Below, piece by piece: positions 1 to 14,000 of a stretch of 64,000 nucleotides of DNA. The first letter of the stretch is position 1. Every line of letters begins with the position of its first letter. The notes beneath the pieces are model-generated. The model was not told the origin of the DNA. It did no database searches and saw only the letters and a list, made by a program, of their open reading frames with translations. A program made the translations under genes and the position numbers. Source of the DNA: Trochalopteron elliotii (taxonomy: Eukaryota; Chordata; Aves; Passeriformes; Leiothrichidae); contig JANPWX010000009.1 in the NCBI GenBank assembly GCA_024734555.1, forward strand, positions 3,471,247 to 3,535,246. The letters run 5' to 3'.

Positions 1-1967
1 GCAAAATACTCTTGCCATGGAGGTTCATCTACCAAAAATGAGACAAGAAAAACATTCTGAAGCTCTAAAGATTGGTCAGTCCTCAATGGCAATGGAAGCA
101 GAAATGTGATTAGTTCCTTGATGTTTAATTGACACACTGGAGCTTCAAGCCTAGCTTTCAAATTTGTCTGCTGTATTCTTGACAGTGTCCAAAAAAGTTC
201 TTTACAAATAAGGTTTTCTTATCATTCCACTCTCTTTGTGCCTACCATATCTCTAGAAGTCCTCCTGTCTACCTTTCTAATAATTATCATTCAACAATTT
301 GTGTTCTGTTTTGTAGCCCTTCAGTTCTTTAGCTGATGCTGTTAAGCAGGATTCTCAGTTACTTAATCTGAACCTTTCCTCTTGGCACAGACTGTTTTTT
401 GTTAGCGTGGCTGAAGGAGGTCTCAGTTTTTAGACCTTGGACTATGATCTTCCTACAATATTTTAAAGTCAAACATAAGTCCTGGCAAAATTATTTTATT
501 TTAATGCCTCTTGATTTAGACAAATTTTTAAAGTTTGTCTATTTTTATAATACATCTTGCAAGCTGCCATTTTATAAATTTTGGTGGGCCTAGGTGGTGA
601 TGAGATATAAAATACATATTTTTGTTTTCTTTGGCCTTCTGAGGCATACATGGGAAATTTGTTCTTTCTAGGTTTTAGAATATGTGCACATAACATTATT
701 GATGATAAAAAAACTAATTTGTAAATCAGCTACTAAAGGTATTGTCTTGCAAGATTTTCTTCCCTCTCCCCAAGCTGAACACATTTGCAGTAGTAGTATT
801 GGTCTTTACAGTTACTCACCTCTGTTTGAGGCATCAGTATTTCAACTGCTGGTTGCAGTGAACAGCCTTCCCCTTCTGATGTTTTGGGCACTGCTTGGAA
901 GACTGTGACCAGCAGTGGGGTACAGAAATCACACCTATCTGCTGCCATTGCCATTAAGGATGCTAAAAATAGTAAGAAGGCAGGGAAAGTTCCATTAGTC
1001 TTGTACCTTGAGACTAAGAACCCATTATGAGAGTCTGAAAAGGCTCAGAAATACAAGGTAAGTAACTTTCCACTTACAACAATAAACAGTAAAATTGACC
1101 AGATAGGTCTAGAGAATAATGAATATATTTCTCTATTCTTGTCAAGATGAGATTCTTCTCTCCATACAGATCTTCAGATGAATTTAGCTAAGTGGAAAAT
1201 TTTTACTGTGGGGAAAACTTTTAGTCTGATGCATTTGAATCATTTATGTTACACAGTACAGTTCAAACTGTGCGCCTGTAGCTATTTCACATTAAGTCAA
1301 TTTCTACAACAATTTCACTTGTTGCAATCAGCAAATTGTCAAATCACCCTTTTTGATTAATATCTCATGGTTATGGAACCCAAGTGTTTTTTTACTTTGT
1401 GTGCTTCTGCATTTCTAGTTGAGGGGCTCATGCTTTTTTTGAGCTCTTTTTGGCTACTAGATTGTCTTTTATTTGCCCAGAGGCAACAGCAACCTATTAA
1501 AAAAATCTTCTGTGTAGGTACAGTAGGAGCAGAATTACAATCAAGAGAGCTTTGCTTCCAAAACAAAGGATGGAAAGTTGGGAATCTGAGTTTATAGAAT
1601 AAAATTTCCAAGTCAAAAAGTTAATTTGAAAAATAGTATTTCAAAATGAAACAGGAGGTTATAATTTTTTGTCTCCGTATTAGGTCTGAAAAGAACAGGG
1701 GTAATCAGAAATCTTGTTCATGGGAAAGTATGTGTGCACCAATTTGGTATGACTGAGAAAATATCCTGCAGATGCTAAACCTGATAAGTTGCTCAAGGGC
1801 TTTTTTGATGTTGTTGCCACTGAGCAGCATATCCTCAGATTCATATTAGTAAATCTATTCTATGATTATTTTGGTTACCTTCAAATGTGAATTGTTTTAA
1901 CTATAGTAAAAGCAGCCCATAGTCCAGTTTCTTACTTGGCTGGTAATTTTGGGTTCTATTTCTACAG
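1..1967 (+). other. ZDHHC14: ZDHHC14 intron, 3' part (5' end outside window)
   Basis: This AT-rich sequence ends in a normal U2-type acceptor, a pyrimidine-rich tract then TTTCTACAG at 1959-1967. I looked for the preceding exon, which should encode the DHHC domain and the third membrane span, and did not find it. The small reading frames here have no splice context or recognisable product. Confidence 0.8.
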
Positions 1968-2016
1968 GTTCTCAACAAACAGGGTTCCTCAATGCTCTGA
2001 AGGACAGTCCTGCAAG
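1968..2016 (+). CDS. ZDHHC14: ZDHHC14 coding exon (49 nt), precedes AT-AC intron
   Basis: The exon begins after CTACAG with the last two bases of a split codon, probably Arg by comparison with the mammalian protein. It encodes [15 protein letters not shown] and ends with AG, the first two bases of a Ser codon completed at 5633. It is the loop just before the last membrane span. At 49 nt it is not a multiple of three, so skipping it would shift the frame and remove the C-terminal half. The downstream splice site starts with AT rather than GT; see the intron entry. Confidence 0.93.
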
Positions 2017-5000
2017 ATATCCTTTCACTGAAACATATTGTAGATTTTGTTGCAAAATAATATCTGAGATGGTTTTGCTTGTTTTCTTGCCATTATTGAA
2101 TGTGTGCTTTTAGACTTTATCAGTTAATGCTTTCATCACTCCCTGCACAATAGGATTTCTTGCCACATGTTGGAGGTAGGAAAGTGACTATATAGCCTGG
2201 AGTGGTTTTTATTCTTCATGTTTTGCAGAGCAGTACTCTTAACAAAGATCTGTAGTTTCCATGTCCATGAAATATGCTTCATATTTTGTGGTGGAATTCA
2301 TAAATACATTTTGCATTATACTCATGCTGTGATTTCACTAAAAACATTCAAGATTTGTTCTGCTTTTACAACTAAAGGTATCCAAAATGGCTGATTCTTT
2401 TTGGGATAGAAAAAGTAGATTTTGGAACAGCAGAAAGAACATGCTTGCCATGAAGAACTCAATTCCTGAAACTATTCTTTCTGTTTTTAGTGAAGTCATT
2501 TTCAAATAGCAACTTGTGTTAAGTTACATAGCAGTGAGTAAATTGCATACACAGGGACTACTGTAGTTGTTCAGCCTGGAAAAGACAAGACTCTGGGGAG
2601 ATCTCATTGTGGTCTGTCAGTATATAAGGAAATCTCATAAGAAAAACAGAGAGACTTCTTAGCAGACCCTGTAGTCACAGAACAAGGTTTTAAGCTGAAA
2701 GAGAGCAGGTATCGATTGGCCATAACAAAGTTTCTGCAATGAGAGGGCTGAGACATGTGAACAGGTTACCCAGAGATTTGGTCAATGCCCCATCTGTGGA
2801 AATGTTCACGGTCAAGCTGGATGGTGCTCTGAGCAGCCTGGTGTAGTGGAAGGTGTCCCTACTCATGGCAGCGGGGTTGGAACTATATTATCTTTAAGGT
2901 CCTTTCCAACCCAAGCCATCTGTGGTTCTATTCTGTAAATGCCCTATGCACTTTTTATCACTTCACATGGGAGCCTTCTGTATATTTTCTACTCGGTTAG
3001 AATGGAGTCAGAACACAGCTACATAATGAAAAAAATGGGAAACTGGTGAAACTGCTGGTTAGTTTCTGTACAGACAGTAAGCTTCCCATTGCTTATGTGT
3101 ATGTTTTGAATGGTTCCTGTCTGAATAAACAGTCACACCTCTCACAAAGACGCTACAAAAAGGATTCTTTCCCATTTGTCCATTGTGCCTCACACAGTTT
3201 GCTTTTCCACACAAAATAGGAAGAAAAAACTGTCATTTGTGCATAGGGATCTCTTCCCAGGTAATTTTCCGAAGTGTCAAATTCTACAGATACATTTTTC
3301 TGTGTGCTTATCTTCATCAGGTAGAATTATTGAGCTGTTATTAGAATTATTAAACTCCCTTTTTAAGCAAAGCCATGTTCAGATTTTTTTTCACAAATAA
3401 TTTTAAAAAGCACAAACAAAGAGTTCTAAATAGCACAACAGTAGTTTCCAATCAAAACAATTACAGTCAATTCTTACAAAAGATAATTCTTTCAAACTAT
3501 TTTCAAACTGAGAATAGCTTTCAGTTGTCTTTAAATCAACAGGTAATTGCTTATGCATTTGAGGATTTTTGTACAGCAACAATGGCCTGATAATTCATAA
3601 TTTCTGTCCAGAGATGTGCTGCTTTAAATGGCTCAGTAGCATATCTTGCAGAAATGCCTGGCTTGATAGTGGTATGTTGGACAATTAAAAAGCTTGGTTG
3701 CAATTAATAACAGTAAAAAATTAAATTGTCCAAATAGTGTTGGGAATGCTGCTTTGGAACCAGTCAATTCAGGCACAGGGAGCATGGCCATTTCAATCTT
3801 GCTAACAGCCCTGTCTGTGTGAGGTACTAAGGGAAAATTGTACTGTATGATGCTAGTAAGATACTACAACATAATACGCTAGAAGATTATACTTTATTGA
3901 GAATATATTGCTTTTTTGTGTTTGTTTTACAGTTAATGGACTTAGGTTGAATTAGTGGATTCTGGTTAATTTGACATAAACTACCCCTGCTGTTCTCGAG
4001 TTGGTTTTGGATCATTGTGTGTCCCTTCCTGTCGGGAACTGAAAGAGGTCTTGAATGGAAAGGAATTCCCTTTTTTTTGTTTTGTTTTGTTTTGTCCCAT
4101 TAGGAATTACCATGTGGAGTGAGAAACTCACTTTTCAGTACCCTTTTGAGTGTAATTGTGGTGAGGAACATCCTGTTAGTGGTATGTTCAGGTTGCAGGG
4201 AGCTCTTTTCCCTCTAAGAAAAGAATCTCCTGGTGAATCTCCTTCCAACAGTGCTCATCTACAGCCTTCCTTACTATTTCTACTCTTTCAAAGCCCAGTT
4301 TGTATTGTGCATGATGTTTTGGGCTGTTTCCTTCTTTTACACATTTTGGAACCCTCTGCCAGCAGTCTTTTTCCTTACCCATTATCCTTTGTACTCCTTG
4401 CTTTTAGCTGTGGCTGTTGCAGAGATTCAGAGTTCCTGTCTTGTGTTGGTTTGACTTCACACAGCCTGAGGAGGAAATGAGAGGCAGCTCAACAGTGCCC
4501 TTTGGTCATCCTGCTGCTTTTGGAGCAGGTCTGCTCAGAATGCAAATGACTCTTATCTGGCTTTAAACCACTCTGATTGAAATAGGTTCTAGGGAAGGTT
4601 ATACAGGCACTTCAGGTATCTCCCAGTTCATTAGGGGTGAGCAGCCTTGCAATACGAAATTCTTCGTTTTTGACCCATGTTAGGATTTTTTATTGCAAGT
4701 ATTTATTTCCATCCATGCAGTTTCCGGGCTGTGTCTCTGTGTAATGGTGAGGAGCTGTCCTATTTTTCTTCTACTGATAGGTTCAGTGATAAGGGCGTTT
4801 TTTCTGTGTTCTAAGGCTGTGTCCTTGTTCTGGAAAATGTTCAGTTGACGTTGTCGTGGAAACTGACTTCACTAAAGGTTGATATGGTTAATATACAGAT
4901 TATTTTTATCCTATTCTTTTCTCATCATTTTGTTCCTAGTGATGAATTCTATGTATTTTTCTAAGAACCAAAGCCTTTTTTTCTGTTGATTCGTGTTCTT

Positions 5001-8000
5001 TAAAAAAAAAAAGTATTATAGAAAAGAGCATTCTCAAAGTAGATGTATTCTGAGTTTATAGCTATTTTGTGCAAATAATAAACAAAAGCTGTAGAAGGAA
5101 GCCTTCTACAGAAAGTTTGGAAAGTTCCTCTTTATGCTTGATTCTATAAAGTTTAGAAGCAACTTTATTGTCTTACTTCTGAAATTATGACTCCTTTAAA
5201 GGAATATAAAGGCTGTAGTAAGTATGCAAAGTTGAGTGCTGACTGTCTTTCCTAGTATATCTATCCATGCACATGCACATCTTTGTTGCTCCCTTGGAGG
5301 TGAGGGTGCTCCTGCTGGAAGTGTCCCTGTGCTGTTCCCTGTAGGTGACATGTGAGAGCACCCTGCGAGCTGCCATCCGTGTATCTTGGGTGTGCAGCCC
5401 CGTACACTGCACCTCGTACCAACAGTCTGCTGGCTGGACACACTCCTCAGTGTTTGGCAGAGGTGGTGCTGTGTCTGGCCTAGGCAGATGCCTAGAGTTT
5501 ATTTTTTGCTGACCCCTTTGAGGTACTCCAGAGATCTCAAAGGACTTGTGGACTACCCTGAATTTTGTGATTTTAACTACTTGTTATTGGATTTTTTTCC
5601 CATTTGCATATATTTCCTTGACTTTTAATTACTGTGCTGGAAGCTGTGGTGTGTTTTTTCTCAGTATGGTCTATTGTTGGCCTCTCAGGATTTCATACGT
5701 ATTTGATCAGCTCCAATCAAACAACAAATGAAGATGTAAGTTTGTAATATATATCTACATATGTATTTCCAAATAGGTATGAGGAGGTTTTTCTCAACTC
5801 AGACAGGTCTGCATCAATTTGTGAATACCTGAGTAGGAAAGAAGGAAAGTAATATGGTCATGCTTGATTCAAAAGATCAGATGAAGTCTTTTTGACTATA
5901 TTTGTTGTGGTTTGAAGATGTGTTCGTTATTTACATAGTATGTCTATTATGGTTTACACACATAGGATCTCATACAGGAGGGAGGACACAAGTATATTTT
6001 ATATGGTAGGAAATTAATAAGTACTTTTCAGTAGCTCGTTTTCACTGGGAGTGGTAAATATTCTTTAATTCAAAAATTGCTTACTGTAAAACTTGAAAAG
6101 TGTGTTGAATTCTCTAAACAAAAATTTTGTCCCTTATTTTCTCTTATCTCTGAAACTTCTTTGCCATTCTGAGGTCCAGAACCTCTGGCAAGGAGTGTAT
6201 CATTAATTCAAAGGTCAACTTTCTCATTTCTACAGTCGTCCATTTTGCATGTAGGATTCCTTTGTTTGGGTGTTGTATTATGCTTAACTGTGTGTGAAGC
6301 CTTCATGTGTCCTTCCCTTACTAAAAGGAGAAACATGTAATGAATGAAAGGAGAAAATAAAATCAGCTAGGGAGCTAACGGTATAGAAAGCTTTTGGAAA
6401 TTTAATAAGTAATCTAACAAAGCACTGCAAGCTTTAAGTTATTTTACTGTAACTTTCTTTTTGTACCTTTTTTATAGGTATCTGGTAGATATAAAAGTAG
6501 CATCTTTAGTATTGTCAAATATGTTTTGTTATTGTTTAAGGTCACAGTTGAAATTATAAATTTTACAGTAAATATCAATCAACCAGAAAAACATTTCCCA
6601 AGCAGGGTGAAAATGAATTGTGCCTCAGCATCAAGTATCAGTGCAAGTAGCCTGACTTGGAAGAAATCTGCTTTGTTAATAAGACAGATGAGATAACTCG
6701 GTTATTCCTCAGTTATTAGGTTTACACCAAGATTGTCTTTTTAGATGGACTTAGTGTGCTTCCACTCACTTCCCTCAAATAAACGTCTCTTCTGGATTGT
6801 TGAAGGTTAGATAGCAGGCAACTGTAGCAGTGGAACATGTCTGAATATCAAGTAAACTCTTCAGTAATTTAATTTAAAACATAAATTCCCAATTGAATAC
6901 AGCAAGACATTTTACTCAGGCTCTCAAGTATTTCACAAACAGAAAAGCAAACTAGCTAAGGGAAAATGTAATATGCAGTGATAGGTAGAAATGGCTGCAT
7001 TTGCTTTACAGCATTTTAGAACCATTTGTGAACTTTAGGGAAGATAATGTTGTGTGGTATTCTGCAGCTTGAAAACTTACCCAAGAGCACGGAAAATAAG
7101 TGCTCTATTGCTGGCTTTAATCATATTTTGCAATTGAGCATCTTCTGTAAAACATGCTGTAATATTTGTAAAATTGAACTTGGACCATTATGTTTAGATG
7201 TTGAAATTCCTGCTTTGAGTATATTGATCTCTTGAGATTGTGGGTTGTCTACATCTATGGAGGTAAAGCATGTGCTTGTGGGGTCCAGCCTTCATAACAA
7301 CCCAAAACTCTTAAATTGCTCTGAAAGTGTCATTATGGATTTTCTGTGGTCTCTTCTGCAAGTAGCATGTTGCAACCTTAATGTCTCACAGCCATTTTCT
7401 GCATGGTATTACATGTGATGCATATTGTTCATATCTCTTCAGATTAAAGGGTCATGGTCAAATAAAAGAGGTAAAGAAAACTATAATCCCTACAGTTACG
7501 GCAACATCTTTACTAATTGCTGTGCTGCTCTCTGTGGGCCCCTCTCTCCAAGGTAAGAGTATCAAAAGTATTGTCAGCATAAATGAAGCCATGTGATTGT
7601 TAATGAAAAAATTATTCTTTTTGATTATTTGAGTTTATTCTACAAAATGTAAGTTTTGGATTAGTGTCATTTAGAAGTTTTAAGTTTTTCTTTAGTGTTA
7701 AAGAGATAACTTGGTAAATTGTGTTCAAACTAAGTTAGTGATCAAATCCTATAAAATTGCATCTGAAATGGAAATAAGCTTGCTTGTTGTTTGAACTTTC
7801 ACCACTGCATGAAGATCAATCTGGATATGAAACTTTTACATACCTAACAAATGTGACATGAGTTGAGGAGGGTTGAGGAATCTTAAATCTACAACTAGCT
7901 TGATAATTGTTGATTTTTGTCTTTTCACTCTGAATGAAATGTTGTGTTTAAGTGGACAGTTGTGGGGGTTTTTTTAAATTTAATACTGTTAACATATATA

Positions 8001-11000
8001 CATTAAACTGATTTTGGTGGTCTTACACCAAAGCAATTCCAAAGAACACGTAATGGATTATGTTTTGCTGAATACATTTTCACGTTTGGAAATCTGAAAT
8101 ATTTATGTATTGAGGTTGGAGATGCTTGTTGAGCTTGAGGAAAATGTAGTACAAAGCTGAGACTAGAGAAATAAAACTGGGAGCCAGAAAAACCTAATTG
8201 TTTTCTTATTCCAGTGCTCAGTGATTAGGCAGTTCCTGTACTACATACACAGTAGAGGCCCATTTCAGTGTAGAGAGGGGCAGAAAAGCTTGTAGATAAT
8301 TTTGTGGCCTTCTCCTTGGTTGGTATGTTTTTCTTTTCCTGGAATTGGGAAGTTATGAATCTGAAGACAGAAATTAAAGAAGAAAGAAAGTAAATTACTT
8401 TATGGTCCAGTGGCTCAGGTATTTAATTGGAGTGAGATTTCTGGCTTTGCTGTCAGGAATGTCAGAGGTGGTTCTACGAGCAGTCTGAGTTCAACAGGGG
8501 AGACTGACATCTTTTCCTGAAGAGGAAACAGCAGAATAGAGATTTCCACATACAAGGTTACCCCTGGTGAGAGTGAATAGCCCTGTCTCTGCTTCCTGCC
8601 TGTATGGATGTTGCCTGAAGCCAACCTTTTAATTCTGCCATTTTGCTTCTGATAAAAGTATGGGACATAAAAGCTCAGTGCCATGCTTCAAATTCTTTTG
8701 ACTCCAAATGGAAATCTTTATTAAAACTACATCATGTTTCTCAGTATATGAAATAGTATATTAGGCTGATAAAAGTAACAACACACAATTGGACCAGACT
8801 GGCACTGGCTCCTGTGTTTTAGCAGAGTTTGTGCATTTTTTCCTAAATTCCATGTAGCAACGTTACTTATTTAGACATGAACATGTATATGTAGAGGTTC
8901 TGTGGGGAGATATTTTGTGACCACAGGAAAAAAATTACTGACTGTAACATGTAAATTACAAGCTTGCTTCTTTTACTTTTAATCTCAGCTGTGTCCCAAG
9001 TCACTAAATATTAAGTTTTTTCCTTAAATTTTGGAACAGTGGCTTGCCAGCTGAAAATTCGAAGTGTTCAAGTGCCTTTGAGCATGGAATGCAGGTGAAG
9101 AGAGGATCTGTAAATAATCTAAACTTTCCTCTGTTCTGTTAAAGATCGTTTATCATTTTTAAACCTATGCTAGCAAATTCAGAATGTATTTTATGTGTTC
9201 TCAACAGTTACTTTCAAATCTTAATTTGATCCTTGGCTCTCACCATAGGTCTAGCCAGTATTCTGATGCAACAAATTATACAACTTCTTTAATTATATAG
9301 CATCTTTAATCTTTAACTAGGTTGCATTATTTCATTCTATGTAATTTGTTTATAATCTTACACAGATTTTTTACTTATATTTAGTAATTTCTCCACAGAG
9401 CATTTTCTTAAAAATAACAAATTTTATGAGTGCATCACTTTGGTAAGCACAGTGGGGACACTGTAAGCAGTGTTAAGTCGCTGTCTTGAAACACCTGACA
9501 AGTTAAGTTGTCTATCAGAAAGATGAACTTTTCTTCATTCTTGCTAAATTTTGTGATTAAGTAGTTTCAATTTAGACGTGGAAGCTGGTAAAAAAAGAAC
9601 TTTTAAAAGAGATACTGAATCAAAGTACCCTAAGTGAGTTTTGTCATTTGTTTTTTCACCTGTGGTTTAAAATTCTTTGGTTTTGTGGTATCTGCTGGTA
9701 AGCTTAAGTCTATTGTCTGTGATAAAAATCAAAAAAAGTAGCACTACATGTGATTATATGACAGGCAGTATCACAAAGAACAAATACCTTACTGATGAGT
9801 AGGAAATGGAGTATTTAATTTGACTAAAAGGGGACATTAGAAGGTATTGGTGAGATATTACATGTTGTATGATAGAAAGTTTTTCTTTCTTTTATTGAGA
9901 GGAGATAGTTATTGATCAGCAATGTCTCTAATACTTTTCCTTTTTTTTTTATTATTCTGTAGCTTAATTGACAGAAGAGGATTTATACAGCCAGATACAC
10001 CGCAATTAGCAGGACCATCAAATGGCATTACCATGTACGGGGCCACACAATCTCAGAGCAACATGGTAGGAATCATCCCATAGTGTTGTTCATCAAGATT
10101 CCTGTGAATGTTTTTCTTCTCCACTTTCATGTGAACTAATCAAGTAATAACTAACTGGATACAGCTGACGCACTGGGTGGAATGAGTTGTTTAGTAACAG
10201 TAAAGAAAAAACCCAAAATCCAAGGCTCTTTTTAATGTACGTTTCACACAGTGTAGTAGTTATTGCTCATGGATTCTAAAAAAAAAGGAGTCTTTTCTAC
10301 ACTGTTGGTTTACTGAATATACTGGCATTTTGACTTCTGCTGTTGACACCTACTGTGTTTTAAACTGGAATATTCAAGTGTCATGGACTTACTCTGGTTC
10401 GTCATTTTCCAGCTAATTGTTATTTTGTGTGGCATGTTCTTCATACTCTATTTCCTTCTTTGCTTGTACACTGCGGTTTTGCATAGACTGATGTACTTTA
10501 AAAAACAAAGATGAACAAAGAGGAGTTTCTAGGGGGGAAATATTCTGAAGAAAGAGCAGGAGGACCCTGAACCTGAACAAAAAAATGACCACTGAATTGT
10601 TAACAACAAAAGTTTTTTAAACGTCTTTGAAACTGTGCCAAATAGTATTTACTTTGGTTTTTTGCTGGTAGTGTTGGCTATCATAATGGAAGATAGGATT
10701 TCCAGTGCCAAGAAGAAGAGAATAACTGGAAAGTGATCTTTTTCTGAAGGCAACCATCTCGCATATGTGCCTGTTTCTGAATTGTTGTCCACATATCTTC
10801 ACAGTGTGTGGGTTCTAATACTTTGTCAAAGAAGTCATGAGTTATGGATACCCTCCCTCTGACAAAAAAGAGGAAGCCACGAGGCCTTCTGACATAGTTC
10901 AGCCTTTCTTTTGAACAAAAGAAGAAAAGATGCACTCTTCCCAGACAGATTAGTTTTAGTGTCACTGATAAACTTGTATAAAAATTCTGCTGTAGTTCCT

Positions 11001-14000
11001 AAGCTGATTTTACTTAATGTTTTGAAGATTAAATAGATTTGTTAGTCTCCTTAATAAGAAAATGTATTAAAGACACGGTCTTAAGTCTGAATCTTCTGAG
11101 GTGCAGTTGAGCAGAACAAGGTAATGCTCTATGTAAGTTTTACTCAAAATATTGTAACTCTGAAGACGGAAAAGAAAGTTTTTTTTAAAAAAGAGGGAAA
11201 GCAAGCATTAGAAATGGGCTGAGGTCTTTCAGGGGTTACCCAAACTTTCTGACACTGTCAAGGCTTCTTATTTGTGAGGATCATAAAACCGCAATGTGTC
11301 TGTAGCATTAAATTGTCTTATCATTGCAAGAATTGAGACACTATTATTATTCCTAGATATTAATGAGAAAGTCTTGGCCAGTTTGGTAGAAAATTGGCTA
11401 AGCTTGTCTCTAGAAATGGAGAAATCTGTTATGCTATTACTTTAAGTCAAACAGCTGTAACAATTTTAGAATATGTGTTTAATTACACATATTCTTCAAA
11501 GATTTCTTCTTTTATCCTAGAACACCACACCGTATGAGCTGGGAAAAACCTGGGCTCTTTAACAGTTACCAGAGTCACTAGGAAATGTGCAGATTTCACT
11601 CCTGAACATGAACTCATAGAAAAAGCTTGAAAAATGTAATATGTCTTGTTTGGTTTGAAGGAATATTTTTGAAGACTGTAGTGCCACTTTTATCGGGGCA
11701 TCTTTTTTCTTGGTCTGTATCCAAGACCAGTTGGTTTCTCAGGACTGCTGGCTATTAGCATTACAATTTCTCCCTTGAGTTTTGTTGTAAACTGTTAACG
11801 ACCAGCCTAGTTTACCTGTCTCTCTACACTATTTTCCCTTCCTTGTTGAAGGGGATGTATCTGGTACTGGGGCTGGTGGTATTATGATTTCAGACAAATA
11901 CAGACAAAGTGAAATCCCTTGACTTAAAGGAGCATGTGTAGATCATAGCTGTAGACCACAGTACTTTTCAAATGCCAAAAGTTCGGCCATTTATACATCA
12001 TCAGAGATATTTATACTATTTTAGCAAGCTTAATGCTTTTGATTACAAGAAATAAATTAGTAGAAGTCTGAAGAGTGTTTCAGTACACCTTTGTGGTGTG
12101 TCTCTCTTGATTTTTATTGCAGAATGTATTACATCAGGTCTTCATGTCTAGATGTTACCCTGCTTAATCCACAGTGTGCTAAAATATCTCTCCTCACCAT
12201 TGATATAAAATAAAGATTTAAATGAGCATATTCTGTCACACTTGTCTTCTCTTATCCTTTCCCTCTTTCATTTCCCTTTCTTCCCTCAAATCTTTTACAG
12301 AATCAGCTAGATTGAAAAAGACCTTTGAAATCAAGTCCAGCCTATGACCAAATACCATCTTGTTAACTAGACCCTGGCACTAAGTGCCACATCCAGTCTT
12401 TCCTTAAACACCTCCAGGGATGGCAACTCCACCACCTCCCTGGGCAGCCCATTCCAATGTCTAATCACCCTTCTGTGAAGCAACTCCTCCCCAATGTCCA
12501 ACCTAAACCTCCCCTGGTGCAGCTTAAGTGTCCTCTTGTCCTGTCACTGGTTGCCTGGGAGAAGAGACCAACCCTCACCAGGCTAAAACCTCCTTTCAGG
12601 GAGCTGTAGAGAGCAATGAGGTCATCTCTGAGCCTCATCTTCAGGCTAAACAACCCAGCTCCCTCAGCAGCTCCTTATAGGAGTCAGCGACTTGTGGCTT
12701 TCTAAATAGAATTCTTGTGCTTCACCCAGCAAGTCTCTTGTTCCTCATTAAATCTCTGTGGGTTGCTTAGTATAATACTCTGTTTTCATTTATTTTAATG
12801 AATCTTTTAGCACAGCCTGATTTTTGCAGTAAAGTTCAAAATGAATATCAGGCTACGTGTAAAGTTGCCAGATGCTGGTTTTTAGTGCAATACATTATCT
12901 CTAATTCAGGATACCATTTGTGGGGCACTCTTTCTGTATTTGACAACTTTTGTGGTAATTTTGCCTCTGAGACTTTGAATATTTCATACAGGATCTACCT
13001 TAGTCGTGGTAGTGACCCAGTTTGTCGCAGTCTCAGAAAGTCAAGTCATAGCTTGATATCAAGTCAGTGCTTGATAGGCCCATACTGTGATTTTGGGTTT
13101 TTTCTAGGTCTTTATAGAAGAGGTTTTCCTCATGTTCTCTCTATAGTATCTACCTTGTTTTACTAAAAGCTGAATCTGTATTTACTTCCATGAAGGCTGG
13201 AAGCACGTACAGTTAATTTCCTGGTGCATTCCCACTGTTTTTAATTTCTTTTCCAATATGATTTGAAATTAGTCTGGTAAACTCATTAACCAACTTCTTA
13301 ATATCCTTATCCACATGAAAAGTATGGTCACTTGAAGATCATAACCTGTAGATCTGGTAATTTCCAAAGTATTTCCCTATTGTATTTTATTGCTGATTAT
13401 TTTTATGAGCTCATCATTAGTTTGATTACCCAAGTATTTTCCTTATTCTTAAGAATTTTTTTGTATGAAACAGTATCTCACCCATTATGAAATAATAATT
13501 TTCTCTGTAATTTATTTGTTGTCTTTCATTTTAAAGTTTATTTTCTTTATGTTCTGAAAAAAAATTCTTGTTTACCCATAAACCCGTCAGTTACCACTAC
13601 TTGGTCTGGACCAGTGTAGCACTTAATTTTATCTTAAAAGCTGGGGTCCATTCTTGGGGTTTGATATAGGGTATTTTATTCTTTAGTAATCCATTAGGAG
13701 GAAACACAGAATCTGTCTCTAAAAAACTCCATGATGTTTTTTAGAGGAATTAGTTTGGTTTATATTTACTGTGATGTCTCTAGGAATTGTCAAATGCATT
13801 ATAAAGTGATAGACTTTGCTTCTGTTTGACTCTGTGTCAGGACAGGTTTATTTCCTTATTTTTAAGAAATTTCCTTATATTCCTGCATTCTTAGGCATCT
13901 CTTCAGTGTATAGGTAGTGCCATGTGTACCAAATTCTCTTGTTTCTAATTCTCTGTTTCCTTTCCTGGATGCAAATTCTTTAAAGTGTTTTCTTATGTAT

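Larger units (their letters stand above)
2017..5632 (+). other. ZDHHC14: AT-AC U12-type intron of ZDHHC14
   Basis: This 3616-nt intron starts ATATCCTTTC and ends TTTTAATTAC. The 5' site matches the minor-spliceosome consensus /ATATCCTT exactly. TTCCTTGAC at 5614-5622 matches the U12 branch consensus TTCCTTRAC exactly. The branch adenosine at 5621 is 11 nt from the intron end, within the short spacing typical of this class. Splicing at these sites joins SPA to S-VLEAVV in frame, which confirms the boundaries. Inside are a CR1 fragment (2567-2938) and a TTTTG run near 4075-4094. The reading frame at 4055-4480 is not supported as coding. Confidence 0.93.

Noticed and set aside
1..1967. Search for the DHHC catalytic exon of ZDHHC14 upstream of 1968
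   Set aside because: No frame encoding a DHHC cysteine-rich motif or the third membrane span with proper splice sites was found, so the catalytic exons must lie before the window.
4055..4480. 141-codon open frame on the plus strand
   Set aside because: It lies inside the AT-AC intron of ZDHHC14, is not bounded by splice sites joining the gene frame, and its translation is hydrophobic low-complexity from T-rich DNA.
12798..13166. 122-codon open frame on the plus strand in the last ZDHHC14 intron
   Set aside because: AT-rich, no recognisable homology, no promoter or splice features; expected by chance in 8 kb of intron.
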